Shown here: positions 43,610 through 51,535 of the stretch, in pieces
Layout of the letters: the number at the start of each line of letters is the position of its first letter
Numbering within the stretch: position 1 is the first letter of the stretch
NCBI GenBank assembly: GCA_003021175.1
Contig: PXQV01000010.1
Span: 167,990 to 231,989 of the forward strand
Reading direction: 5' to 3'
DNA length: 64,000 bases
Source of the DNA: Halobacteriales archaeon QH_7_66_36
Lineage (GTDB): Archaea > Halobacteriota > Halobacteria > Halobacteriales > Haloarculaceae
Notes under the pieces: model-generated
Seen by the model: the letters and a program-made list of their open reading frames with translations, nothing else
Database searches by the model: none
Told to the model about the DNA's origin: nothing
Made by a program: the position numbers and the translations under genes

Positions 43610-44302
43610 ATGGCATCCGACTGGGACGCGGCCGCCGTCCGCGGCCTCCACGACGACTTGGTCTCGCTGTACGGGCCGGCCGAGCGCGACGGCGAACACG
43701 GGAGCGACGCGGCCGAACCGGGCGAGGGCGTCCGGCAGCTCGTCACCACCATCCTCTCGCAGAACGTCGCCGACGAGAACACGCGGCGCGCGGCGGAGAA
43801 CCTCTTCGCAACGTACGCCGACTTCGAAGCGATCGAAGACGCGCCACACGACGAACTGGCCGACGTAATAAACGTTGCTGGACTGCCGGACACGAAGGCA
43901 GAGCGCATCCAGCGGTCGCTCGGGGCCGTCCGCGAGGAGACGGGCGGTGCGTACTCGCTCGCGTTTCTCGACGCGCTGCCCACCGACGACGCGAAGGCGT
44001 GGCTCACCGATATCAAGGGTATCGGACCGAAGACCGCGAGCGTCGTCCTCAACTTCCACTTCGGGAAGCCGACGATGGCCGTCGACACGCACGTCGAGCG
44101 GGTGTCGAAGCGGTTCGGCCTCGTCCCGGAGTCGGCGTCGAATGCACGGGTCCACGACCTGCTCGACGAGACGATACCGGACGGGCTAAAGTATCCGCTT
44201 CACGTCCTGTTGATCCGACACGGGCGGGAACACTGCACCGCGCGCTCGCCCGACTGCGACAACCCGGTCTGTGAGCGCCACTGCGACTGTCAGGGATGCT
44301 GA
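43610..44302 (+). CDS. nth: Endonuclease III
   Basis: 230 residues. DNA glycosylase of the HhH-GPD family: TTILSQNVADENTRRAAENL, HhH motif IKGIGPKTASVVLNF with the catalytic Lys, and MAVDTHVERVSKRFGL with the catalytic Asp. A C-terminal [4Fe-4S] cluster has C-x6-C-x2-C-x5-like cysteines (CTARSPDCDNPVCERHC). It removes oxidised pyrimidines in base excision repair. Start at ATG 43610; repeat element D follows 15 bp after the stop. Confidence 0.94.
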   Translation: MASDWDAAAVRGLHDDLVSLYGPAERDGEHGSDAAEPGEGVRQLVTTILSQNVADENTRRAAENLFATYADFEAIEDAPHDELADVINVAGLPDTKAERIQRSLGAVREETGGAYSLAFLDALPTDDAKAWLTDIKGIGPKTASVVLNFHFGKPTMAVDTHVERVSKRFGLVPESASNARVHDLLDETIPDGLKYPLHVLLIRHGREHCTARSPDCDNPVCERHCDCQGC

Positions 44303-44316
44303 GGGGAGCGACGGCG

Positions 44317-44527
44317 GTGTTCGGCTAACGGGGCGTTGCCCGGTTAACAACGGCGGCGGGTGGGACCGAAAGGGGCCGGTCGGTCGACGACGCACGACGA
44401 CGAAAGGACCGCACCGCGAGCAACGCGAGCGGGAGGACCGCAGCGAGGCGCGCGAGTCGACCGCGCAGGGGCTTTCTACACCCTGTTGCCGGCTCATCCA
44501 ACCAGACAGAGCTTAGCTGAACATTAC
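44317..44527 (+). repeat. Intergenic repeat element, copy D
   Basis: About 211 bp. Left end GTGTTCGGCTAA (44317-44328), left box GGGACCGAAAGGGGCC (44362-44377), stem CGGTCGAC/GTCGACCG (44381-44388 and 44456-44463), core with GACGAAAGGACCGCACCG, right box GGGGCTTTCTACACCC (44468-44483), right end TTAGCTGAACATTAC (44513-44527). The right end lies 49 bp before the glutaredoxin start. Confidence 0.8.
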
Positions 44528-44575
44528 CTCGACGACGGACGCAACGCCTAACCCGCTGGACGCGAACCAACACCT

Positions 44576-44971
44576 ATGACGTTCGATCCGAGCGAGCAGG
44601 GGCTCAGCGCCGACGAGGTACAGGAGCGCGTCGACGAGGCCATCGCCGAGAACGAGGTCGTCCTCTTCATGAAGGGGAACGCGATGATGCCGCAGTGTGG
44701 CTACTCGAAGCGCGCCGTCGGCCTGATCGGTCAGTACCGCGACGACGTGGCGACGGTCGACACGCTCCAGAATCTCGAGGCGTTCCGCGAGGCGCTCAAC
44801 GAACACTCCGGGTGGGATACCATCCCGCAGACGTTCGTCGACGGCGAGTTCATCGGGGGCAGCGACATCCTCGCCGAACTCGACGAGCGGGGGGAACTCG
44901 CCGCGAAACTCGACGCCGACGCCGAGGGGGTCGAAGCCGACGGCGGCGACGTAACCGACGCGCCGTTTTAG
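44576..44971 (+). CDS. Monothiol glutaredoxin (Grx4/GrxD-like)
   Basis: 131 residues. Thioredoxin-fold with the active-site motif CGYS (CGFS-type in the family) in NAMMPQCGYSKRAVGLI, then WDTIPQTFVDGEFIGGSDI. CGFS proteins bind [2Fe-2S] clusters with glutathione in other organisms; haloarchaea use gamma-glutamylcysteine instead, so the ligand may differ. Role in iron-sulfur cluster handling is inferred from the family. The C-terminal 25 residues are an acidic tail. Confidence 0.88.
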   Translation: MTFDPSEQGLSADEVQERVDEAIAENEVVLFMKGNAMMPQCGYSKRAVGLIGQYRDDVATVDTLQNLEAFREALNEHSGWDTIPQTFVDGEFIGGSDILAELDERGELAAKLDADAEGVEADGGDVTDAPF

Positions 44972-44999
44972 TCGTCGGGCGCGGGGCTCGCGCACAGCC

Positions 45000-45242
45000 A
45001 TGACTCACGACCGTATCCACGCACGCGAGCCGAGCCACCACGAGGACCGCTGGTCGGTCGGGAGCATCGAGACGGTCGACGAGCGAGACGGCCACTGCGT
45101 CGTCACCGTTCGGGCCGAGAACGACGAAACCGTCGAGTTGGTCGTGACGTTCGCGGTCCGGGATCTGTTTCTTCGCCGACTCGACTACGACGACTCGCCG
45201 GCCGGCGAACGGGTGTGGTATCGGAAGAAGGCTAGCGGCTGA
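45000..45242 (+). CDS. Small haloarchaeal protein of unknown function
   Basis: 80 residues, acidic, with three beta strands (WSVGSIETVDERDGHCVVTV, VELVVTFAVRDLFL) and a basic end (RVWYRKKASG). Plausibly an oligonucleotide-binding-like or small beta-barrel protein, but no family is recognised. The gene starts 28 bp after the glutaredoxin stop on the same strand. Confidence 0.6.
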   Translation: MTHDRIHAREPSHHEDRWSVGSIETVDERDGHCVVTVRAENDETVELVVTFAVRDLFLRRLDYDDSPAGERVWYRKKASG

Positions 45243-45331
45243 GTTGGGGCGACTCGGCGCATGACGGACCGCGTGTCTGGTGGCCGGTACGGTATCGCGT
45301 CACTTTTTCGGAGGGAGGCCGATTCGTGGGT

Positions 45332-45505
45332 ATGAATCAGACAGCGGTCATGCACGCGACTGCGGCGGTGCTGGCGGGTGCGTGGTTTTTCGTTTCGGAA
45401 CAGCTCGTCAAGTTCGGCCTGTTCGGCGTCGCAGTAGTCCTCTTCGCGGGTGGTATCATCGTCGCGCGACGGGACGACGACTCTGATCCGGCCGAGGACG
45501 CCTGA
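45332..45505 (+). CDS. 57-residue two-helix membrane protein
   Basis: The reading MNQTAVMHATAAVLAGAWFF continues with a short loop around VSEQLVKFG and a second hydrophobic stretch LFGVAVVLFAGGIIVA, then a charged acidic tail RRDDDSDPAEDA. This is a normal small haloarchaeal membrane-protein shape with positive residues on the inner side. No family recognised. Confidence 0.6.
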   Translation: MNQTAVMHATAAVLAGAWFFVSEQLVKFGLFGVAVVLFAGGIIVARRDDDSDPAEDA

Positions 45506-45696
45506 GCCCGTCAGGAGTCGCCGACGGCATCGACCCTGTCGCTACTCACGCTTTCCGGTGCCTGAGTGACCGTGAGAAGTAGCGTGGCGGCATACCACTC
45601 GGTGCCGTCCGCGAGACCTGCGCATTCTCGGAGACAATCGGATTACAGGTGACACACCGGACGAAGACATTTCCACGCAGCGGGCGTGTAACGGAC

Positions 45697-46752
45697 GTGC
45701 CCGAGACGTTCACCGTTCCACCCGCGCTCGACCCCGGAGATACCATCGCGGTGGTTCGCCCCGCTGCGGCGGCGGGGACCGGTCGCTACCCCGATCACCT
45801 GCTGGAACTGGGTCTCGACCGGCTGCGCGAGGAGTTCGACCTCGCCCCCGTAGTGTACGACTCCGTCGGGAAGGACGGCGACTGGCTGTACCACGACCCG
45901 TCGTTCCGCGCTCGCGAACTCGAACGAGCGTTCCGGGACCCCGACGTCCGCGGCGTGGTGGCGGTCATCGGCGGAAACGACCAGATTCGAGTCCTCCCAC
46001 ATCTCGACGGTGAGATCATCCGCGAGCACCCGACGCGGTTCTACGGGTCCAGCGACAACAGCTCGTTCGCGGCGTTCTGCCGCCGGCGTGGCGTCGTCAC
46101 CTTCTACGGTGGCGACCTGTTCACCGACGTCGCCGAGCCGGGCGGTATCGACGAGTACAGCCGCGAGTACCTCCGGCGGGCGTACTTCGCGGACTCGCTC
46201 GGGACCGTCCGGGAAGCCGAGCGGTTCACCGACCAAGACCTCGACTGGAACGACCCCGCGAACCTCGACCGCGACCCCGAATACGAGACGACCGAGGGGC
46301 GGCGCTGGCACGTCGACGACGACGGTCCCGCGCGGGTCGACGGCCGGACGTGGGGCGGGTCGCTGGAGGTCACCTACAGCCACTTCGCGGCCGACTGCGC
46401 GCTCCCAGCGGACACCGACGGGTCGGTGCTACTGCTGGAGACCTCGGAGGAGATGCCGAACGCCGGGACGGTTCGCCGGATGGTGACTGCACTCGGCCAA
46501 CGGGGTGCGCTCGATGTTGGGGCGATGCTGGTCGGCCGGGCGAAGGCGCGCTCGCATCTCGAAGAGCGGTCTCCCGACGAGCGGGCGGCGTACCGCGACC
46601 GCCAGCGGGAGGCCGTGGTGGAGACGGTCCGGGAGTACTCCGACGCCATCGTCGTGACGGATTGTGAGTTCGGGCACACGAAGCCGATTGCTCCCGTCCC
46701 CATCGGCGGGCGTGTGACTGTCGACGCCGAGGCGCGCGAACTCCGCTTTTAA
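45697..46752 (+). CDS. S66 family LD-carboxypeptidase / MccF-like protein
   Basis: 351 residues. The S66 family shows as GDTIAVVRPAAA near the N-terminus, VIGGNDQIRVLPHLD and the nucleophile loop RFYGSSDNSSF with the catalytic Ser, a Glu region (LLLETSEEMPNAG) and the His in FGHTKPIAPVPIG. In bacteria such enzymes cut murein tripeptides or self-immunity peptides; haloarchaea have no murein, so the substrate is probably another peptide or nucleotide-peptide compound. GTG 45697 is chosen; GTG 45649 is an alternative. Confidence 0.85.
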   Translation: MPETFTVPPALDPGDTIAVVRPAAAAGTGRYPDHLLELGLDRLREEFDLAPVVYDSVGKDGDWLYHDPSFRARELERAFRDPDVRGVVAVIGGNDQIRVLPHLDGEIIREHPTRFYGSSDNSSFAAFCRRRGVVTFYGGDLFTDVAEPGGIDEYSREYLRRAYFADSLGTVREAERFTDQDLDWNDPANLDRDPEYETTEGRRWHVDDDGPARVDGRTWGGSLEVTYSHFAADCALPADTDGSVLLLETSEEMPNAGTVRRMVTALGQRGALDVGAMLVGRAKARSHLEERSPDERAAYRDRQREAVVETVREYSDAIVVTDCEFGHTKPIAPVPIGGRVTVDAEARELRF

Positions 46753-46822
46753 CCGGCCATCGTACGGTGTCGCCCCCGACGGGAGCGAGCGACTGACCCG
46801 GCGGCCGCGACGAATCTAAAGA

Positions 46823-46830
46823 GATTTACT
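46823..46830 (+). promoter_or_regulatory. TATA box of the levansucrase gene
   Basis: GATTTACT centred 27 bp before the ATG at 46854 in an AT-rich stretch, the expected position for a leaderless transcript. Confidence 0.5.
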
Positions 46831-46853
46831 TGCTATCGTAGTAGTGGTTCCTC

Positions 46854-48203
46854 ATGAGCGACGGACGGCCGCTCGATGTCGATGTCCCCCCGGCCACGTG
46901 GAGTCGTGCGCAGGCCAGCGGCATCGAGCGAGCCGTCGACAACGTGATGCCGGTCATCGACCCGCCGGATGCCGACCGGATGGACCACGTCCACGTCTGG
47001 GACACGTGGCTGCTCCGCGACCGGCACGGCGCGGTCGCCACTGTCGACGGCTGGCGGGTGCTGTTCTCGCTGACCGCGCCGGCCGAGCGAATGCCGGGCA
47101 AGCGTCACGACGTCGCGGAGATACGGTACTTCTACTCGGCGGACGGGCAGACGTGGCACGACGGCGGCGTCGTCTTCGACGGCGACGCCTACGGTCAGCG
47201 GCAGTGGGCCGGGTCCGCGCTGTACGACGACGGCGACCTCTACGTGTTCTACACCGCTGCCGGCGACGACGACGCGGCGGAGTTGACGTACACTCAGCGC
47301 ATCGCAGTCGGACACGGCGGGACGGTCACCGCCTCGGCGGACGGCGTCGACATCGACGGTCCGTGGCACCAGCGGCTACTGTTGGAGCCGGACGGCGACT
47401 GGTACGAGACGGAGGCCCAGTCACGGGGGATGATCTACACGTTCCGCGATCCGTGGTTCTTCGAGGACACCGAGACGGGGACGACGTATCTGCTGTTCGA
47501 GGCGAACACGCCAGTCCCGCCCGAAAGCGACGCCTGCGGCGGCGACCCGGCCCAACAGGAGTTCAACGGCTGTGTCGGCGTCGCCGTCTCTCCAAGCGGC
47601 GACCCGCTGGAGTGGGAGATGCGGCCGCCCCTGTTGGAGTCGGTCTGCGTGAATCAGGAACTGGAGCGGCCGCACATCGTCCACCGCGACGGCCGGTATT
47701 ACCTGTTCGTCTCCAGTCACATGCACACGTTCGCGCCGGGGCTGGAGGGGTACGACGCCCTCTACGGCTTCGTCGCGGACTCGCTCCGGGGCGACTACCG
47801 GCCGCTCAACGACTCCGGGCTCGTCGTCACCAACCCGACGAGCGCCCCCTTCCAGGCCTACTCGTGGATGGCTTTCCCGCACGAGGACGAGGTGTTGGTC
47901 CAGAGTTTCTTCAACTACCGCGATTTCGCGGGCGACTCGCTCGACGAGATAGCCGACCTGTCGGTCGCCGAGCAGTGCCGTCGGTTCGGCGGGACGCTCG
48001 GGCCGACCGTCCGGCTGAGCGTCGCGGGCGACGGCACCCGCGTGCGCGGCACGCTGAGTCACTGGCACATCCCAACCCCCGGCGAAGGGCTCCCCGCGAT
48101 CAACGGCGACCGACCGATCCCCGAGGCCGCGGTGGCCGACGGAGGCGACTCGCGCGGATCGGCAGCGCCCTCCGGCTACGGCTCCGCGACCGACGACTCG
48201 TAA
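46854..48203 (+). CDS. Levansucrase / GH68 fructosyltransferase
   Basis: 449 residues, five-blade GH68 beta-propeller. The nucleophile Asp50 is in HVWDTWLL, the transition-state stabiliser Asp199 in TFRDPWF and the acid/base Glu271 in QELERPHIV. It transfers fructosyl units from sucrose to grow levan-type fructan, or hydrolyses sucrose. No signal peptide is seen, so it appears cytoplasmic or is exported by an unrecognised route. It converges with a GH32 gene whose stop codon directly abuts its own stop. Confidence 0.88.
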   Translation: MSDGRPLDVDVPPATWSRAQASGIERAVDNVMPVIDPPDADRMDHVHVWDTWLLRDRHGAVATVDGWRVLFSLTAPAERMPGKRHDVAEIRYFYSADGQTWHDGGVVFDGDAYGQRQWAGSALYDDGDLYVFYTAAGDDDAAELTYTQRIAVGHGGTVTASADGVDIDGPWHQRLLLEPDGDWYETEAQSRGMIYTFRDPWFFEDTETGTTYLLFEANTPVPPESDACGGDPAQQEFNGCVGVAVSPSGDPLEWEMRPPLLESVCVNQELERPHIVHRDGRYYLFVSSHMHTFAPGLEGYDALYGFVADSLRGDYRPLNDSGLVVTNPTSAPFQAYSWMAFPHEDEVLVQSFFNYRDFAGDSLDEIADLSVAEQCRRFGGTLGPTVRLSVAGDGTRVRGTLSHWHIPTPGEGLPAINGDRPIPEAAVADGGDSRGSAAPSGYGSATDDS

Positions 48204-50351
48204 TCAGGGTTCGGGGAGCGGCGAGCAGGCAAAGGTCGGCTCGTCCGTCCGTGCCACGCCGGTTTCCATCGCCCAGCAGGCGAGATCCTCGACGCGTGCT
48301 CGCCCGCCCTCGGCGACCATCGAGACGCCGGTGGCGTCTTCGCGGGTCGGATACACGCGGGCGGTGAGACAGTGCCGCTCGTTGGCGAACACTTCGACGA
48401 CCGACCGGTCGACGAAGACGCGCAGCGACAGCGGTTCGTCGTACGGCGGGACAGCCATGCGTCGCGTGTCGGCCGTCGCGCGGTGGTCGTTGCTAGCCGC
48501 CGTCCGGTCGAGGACGAGTTCGCCGTCTCTCGTGTAGCGGAGCGTCGCTCGCTCGGCACCGTCGGGCGACGTTAGCAGCGACAGTTCGACGGCCGTCGCG
48601 TCCGCCAGCGCCACCTCCATCTGTAGTTCGAGCGCGTCGCCGTCGGCCAGCCGCTCGCGTTCGCCGGCCGCGAGCGACAGCGACGCCGGCGTCGGGATCT
48701 GGCGGTCGCGGAGGTCAGCCACCTCGGCCGCGGGTCGCTGTCTGAGCCGGCCATCCGGCCCAGTCGTCAGCACGCGCGGCAGCGAGAGCGCCCCCGACCA
48801 GCCGGCGTCCCACTGCGCCGAGCGGTCACGCGCCTCCGGAAGCCACCCCCACAGCAGGTGGCGGTCGCCGTCCCGCATCGACTGCGGGGCGTAGAAGTCG
48901 CCGTGGTCGAGGAGGCCGCGCTGTTCGACATCGAACGAGCCGTCCTCAGCGGTGCCGAGGAAGTAAACCACGTCCTCGTAATCGGAGACGTGGAGCAGTT
49001 GCTTCCCGTCGAGATGGAGCAGTTCCGGACACTCCCAGACGGTGCCCGGGTCGTCGTCGCCGACGAGTAGCGGTCCCTCGTAGTGCCACTCCCGAAGGTC
49101 CGACGAGGTGTACAGCAGTGCCGCGCCGCCACCGTCGACGAGGCCGGTGCCGATTATCTGATACCAGCGGTCGTCCGCGTGCCAGATGCTGTGGTCGCGA
49201 AACTCCGCCTGCCAGTGTTCCGTTTCGAGGAGGTCGAGGTCGTCGGGCGGCGACTCGATGACGGGGTTGTCGCCGTGTTTGTCCCACCGACAGAGGTTCG
49301 GGTCGTCGGTCGTCGCGAGACAGGGGAGTTGCGCACGGCCGTCGCCCCCGGTGTAGAGGATCGTCGCCGTTCCGTCGTCGTCGACCGCACAGCCGGACCA
49401 GCAGCCGTCGCGGTCCGGGCCGTCCGGCGACGGCGCCAGCGCCACCGGCTCGTCCGTCCAGTGGATCAGGTCATCGCTCACCGCGTGGCCCCAGTGGATG
49501 GTGTTGTGGAACGGCCCTGCGGGGTTGTACTGGTAGAAGACGTGGTAGCGGCCGTTCCACGCGATCAGTCCGTTGGGGTCGTTCAGCCAGTTCGCCGGCG
49601 GCGTGAAGTGGTAGCCCGGCCGTGCCGGGTCGTCGACGGTCGTGCGCATCTCGCGGAGCTCGCTCGCCGGCTTCGGGCGACTGGGCTCGGTTGTCTCGTC
49701 CGCGGCCGCCCGGAGACAGCCGGCCGCCAGCGCGTCGCGGGTCGCGGCCACGCCCTCCGGCACCGGTTCGTGGAACGCCAGCGGCGCGCCGATTCCGAGC
49801 ACCGTCCCCGGGTCTGCGTCCCACGAGACGGCCGTCATCTCGTGGGGAATGTCTTGGCCGTCCCTGACCGTCGACGCCAACACCTCGCCGTGCGACGGGA
49901 GCATCGTCTCGTAGCGGGCGACCGGCACCGCGCCGCGGTCACACACCGGCAGACGGAGCCGGTCGAAGTCGGCCACGGCCGGATGGTCGGCGTACAGCGA
50001 CCGCCAGAGGACGCCGGTCGGCTCCGTCACGCTGTGAATCCCCGTCTCGTCGGGGGGCACCGTCTCCACGTCGAGCGCGTCGACGCTCGCCATCCCGCGG
50101 AGCGTCAACACCAGTCCGCCGCCCGCCGCCAGAAACCGCTCGATTTCGGGCGCGGCGGCTGCCAGCGGCCCGCCGTCGGGAATCGGTGCGTCTCGGTGCC
50201 ACCACAGCACGTCCCAGTCTGCGGCCGTGAGGTCGTCGAACGCGACTCGTTCGGCGTCGAACCCCTCGCAGAGCCACTCGAATGCCGCGTGTTGCTCCTC
50301 CGAAACCGACCCCTCGTGGAGGAAGCCGACGCGCGGCGACGACTCGTGCAT
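48204..50351 (-). CDS. GH32 fructosidase with N-terminal amidotransferase-like domain
   Basis: 715 residues. The first 215 residues form a GATase1/DUF4960-like alpha/beta module (PRVGFLHEGSVSEEQ, WDVLWWHRDA, AAGGGLVLTLRG) without clear catalytic residues. Then a GH32 propeller: nucleophile Asp258 in PPANWLNDPNGL, acid/base Glu440 in VWECPEL, and a C-terminal beta-sandwich (FVDRSVVEVFAN). The RDP stabiliser motif reads RDH (385-387). It would hydrolyse fructans, sucrose or sucrose derivatives and is the likely partner of the convergent levansucrase. No signal peptide. Confidence 0.88.
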   Translation of the reverse strand: MHESSPRVGFLHEGSVSEEQHAAFEWLCEGFDAERVAFDDLTAADWDVLWWHRDAPIPDGGPLAAAAPEIERFLAAGGGLVLTLRGMASVDALDVETVPPDETGIHSVTEPTGVLWRSLYADHPAVADFDRLRLPVCDRGAVPVARYETMLPSHGEVLASTVRDGQDIPHEMTAVSWDADPGTVLGIGAPLAFHEPVPEGVAATRDALAAGCLRAAADETTEPSRPKPASELREMRTTVDDPARPGYHFTPPANWLNDPNGLIAWNGRYHVFYQYNPAGPFHNTIHWGHAVSDDLIHWTDEPVALAPSPDGPDRDGCWSGCAVDDDGTATILYTGGDGRAQLPCLATTDDPNLCRWDKHGDNPVIESPPDDLDLLETEHWQAEFRDHSIWHADDRWYQIIGTGLVDGGGAALLYTSSDLREWHYEGPLLVGDDDPGTVWECPELLHLDGKQLLHVSDYEDVVYFLGTAEDGSFDVEQRGLLDHGDFYAPQSMRDGDRHLLWGWLPEARDRSAQWDAGWSGALSLPRVLTTGPDGRLRQRPAAEVADLRDRQIPTPASLSLAAGERERLADGDALELQMEVALADATAVELSLLTSPDGAERATLRYTRDGELVLDRTAASNDHRATADTRRMAVPPYDEPLSLRVFVDRSVVEVFANERHCLTARVYPTREDATGVSMVAEGGRARVEDLACWAMETGVARTDEPTFACSPLPEP

Positions 50352-50357
50352 GCAGAC

Positions 50358-50573
50358 GTGGACTCACGTCCGAGTAAAAACCGTGACGGCACGAAGACGC
50401 TCATCGACCGACGCCCGCGAGTGGCTGCCGGTCTCGTCGCCCCGGCCGTGCTCGTCGCGGGGGCGACTGCCGGCCCGACGTGGCAGAACTTAGGTAGCCT
50501 CGGGGCCGCACTGCTACTGATCGGTGGCGAGACGACTGAGCGGCCCGACTCTCGTCGGCAATCGGCGGGCTGA
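50358..50573 (+). CDS. Possible small two-helix membrane protein
   Basis: 71 codons from a GTG start: a basic N-tail then LVAPAVLVAGATAGPTWQ and LGSLGAALLLIGGE, two short hydrophobic stretches, and an acidic-basic tail. Shape like other small haloarchaeal membrane proteins. Divergent from the GH32 gene with only 6 bp between starts, so no room for separate promoters, which speaks against it. Confidence 0.35.
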   Translation: MDSRPSKNRDGTKTLIDRRPRVAAGLVAPAVLVAGATAGPTWQNLGSLGAALLLIGGETTERPDSRRQSAG

Positions 50574-50599
50574 GACGACGACGCGCGGAGGCTACGTAG

Positions 50600-51499
50600 A
50601 TGAGCGTCACTGACCTGATCGAAGACTATCTGTTCGTCTGGGTTCTGCTCTCGGTCGGTGTCGGCTTCGCCGTGCCCCGACTCGCGGTCGTCACCCGAGC
50701 GTCCACGATGATCCTCGCGGTGATGATCGGGAGCATCTCGCTGACGCTGTCCGTCGAGCAGTTCCGCCGGATCGACGCCCGGACGCTCGGACTCGTCCTC
50801 GTGGGCCACGTCGCGATGCCGTTTCTCGCGTTCGGCGTCGCACGCGGCCTCGGGCTCTCGCCGGAGCTGACCGTCGGGTTCGTGGTGCTCGGGGCGGTGA
50901 CGCCGGAGCTCGTGACGCCCGTGATGACCGAACTGGCAGACGGTGACACGGCGCTGTCGACGACCGCGCTGGTCGTCATCGGGGTCGGCAGCGTGGGCTT
51001 CATCCCGGCCGTCGTCGCGCTGCTGGCCGGTGGCAGCGTGCCGACGCGACCCATCGTCGAACAACTGGTCGTAGCAGTGGTCGCCCCGATGCTGATTGCG
51101 GTGGAGGCGCGAGCGTGGCAACCCGACCGGATGAGCGCGTACGACGCGTACTATCCCGCGATCTCCGCGACGATGGTGATCCTCGTCATCGGCGGCGTGA
51201 CCGCGGCGAACGCCAGCATCGTCCGTTCGAACCGCTCCATCTTGGCCGGTGTCGGTGCCGGCGTGGTCGTGCTGAACGGTGTCGGCTACGGCGTCGGCTT
51301 CCTCGTCGGCGGTGCCGGCTCCCGGGCGACGCGCATCGCGTCGATGCTCTCGGTCGGGATGCGTGATTTCGCCGTCGCGGCCGCGCTCGTGCTCGCGGCC
51401 GGCCTCCCCACGATTGCGTCGCTCCCGGCCGTCGCGTTCGGGGTGGTCGAGATGGCGACGAGCGCCGGACTCGCCCGGTGGTTCAGGCGGTCGAGGTGA
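50600..51499 (+). CDS. Bile acid:sodium symporter-type (BASS) transporter
   Basis: 299-residue membrane protein with eight to ten helices. BASS features include SLTLSVEQFRRIDART and the crossing region GLSPELTVGFVVLGAVTPEL, with ISATMVILVIGGVTAANASI later. It probably imports an organic anion with sodium, plausible for a halophile with a strong sodium gradient. Substrate unknown. Converges with the P-type ATPase gene. Confidence 0.82.
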   Translation: MSVTDLIEDYLFVWVLLSVGVGFAVPRLAVVTRASTMILAVMIGSISLTLSVEQFRRIDARTLGLVLVGHVAMPFLAFGVARGLGLSPELTVGFVVLGAVTPELVTPVMTELADGDTALSTTALVVIGVGSVGFIPAVVALLAGGSVPTRPIVEQLVVAVVAPMLIAVEARAWQPDRMSAYDAYYPAISATMVILVIGGVTAANASIVRSNRSILAGVGAGVVVLNGVGYGVGFLVGGAGSRATRIASMLSVGMRDFAVAAALVLAAGLPTIASLPAVAFGVVEMATSAGLARWFRRSR

Positions 51500-51535
51500 G
51501 GGCGGCCACGGGCGTCGAAATGTTCTAAGAGCGGG

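Noticed and set aside
15253..44527. CRISPR-like array from the repeated boxes
   Set aside because: The boxes are tens of kilobases apart, not regularly spaced, and no spacers or cas genes are present.
46844..48367. 507-codon open frame on the plus strand
   Set aside because: Alternative frame of the levansucrase gene, Arg/Pro-rich, no motif.
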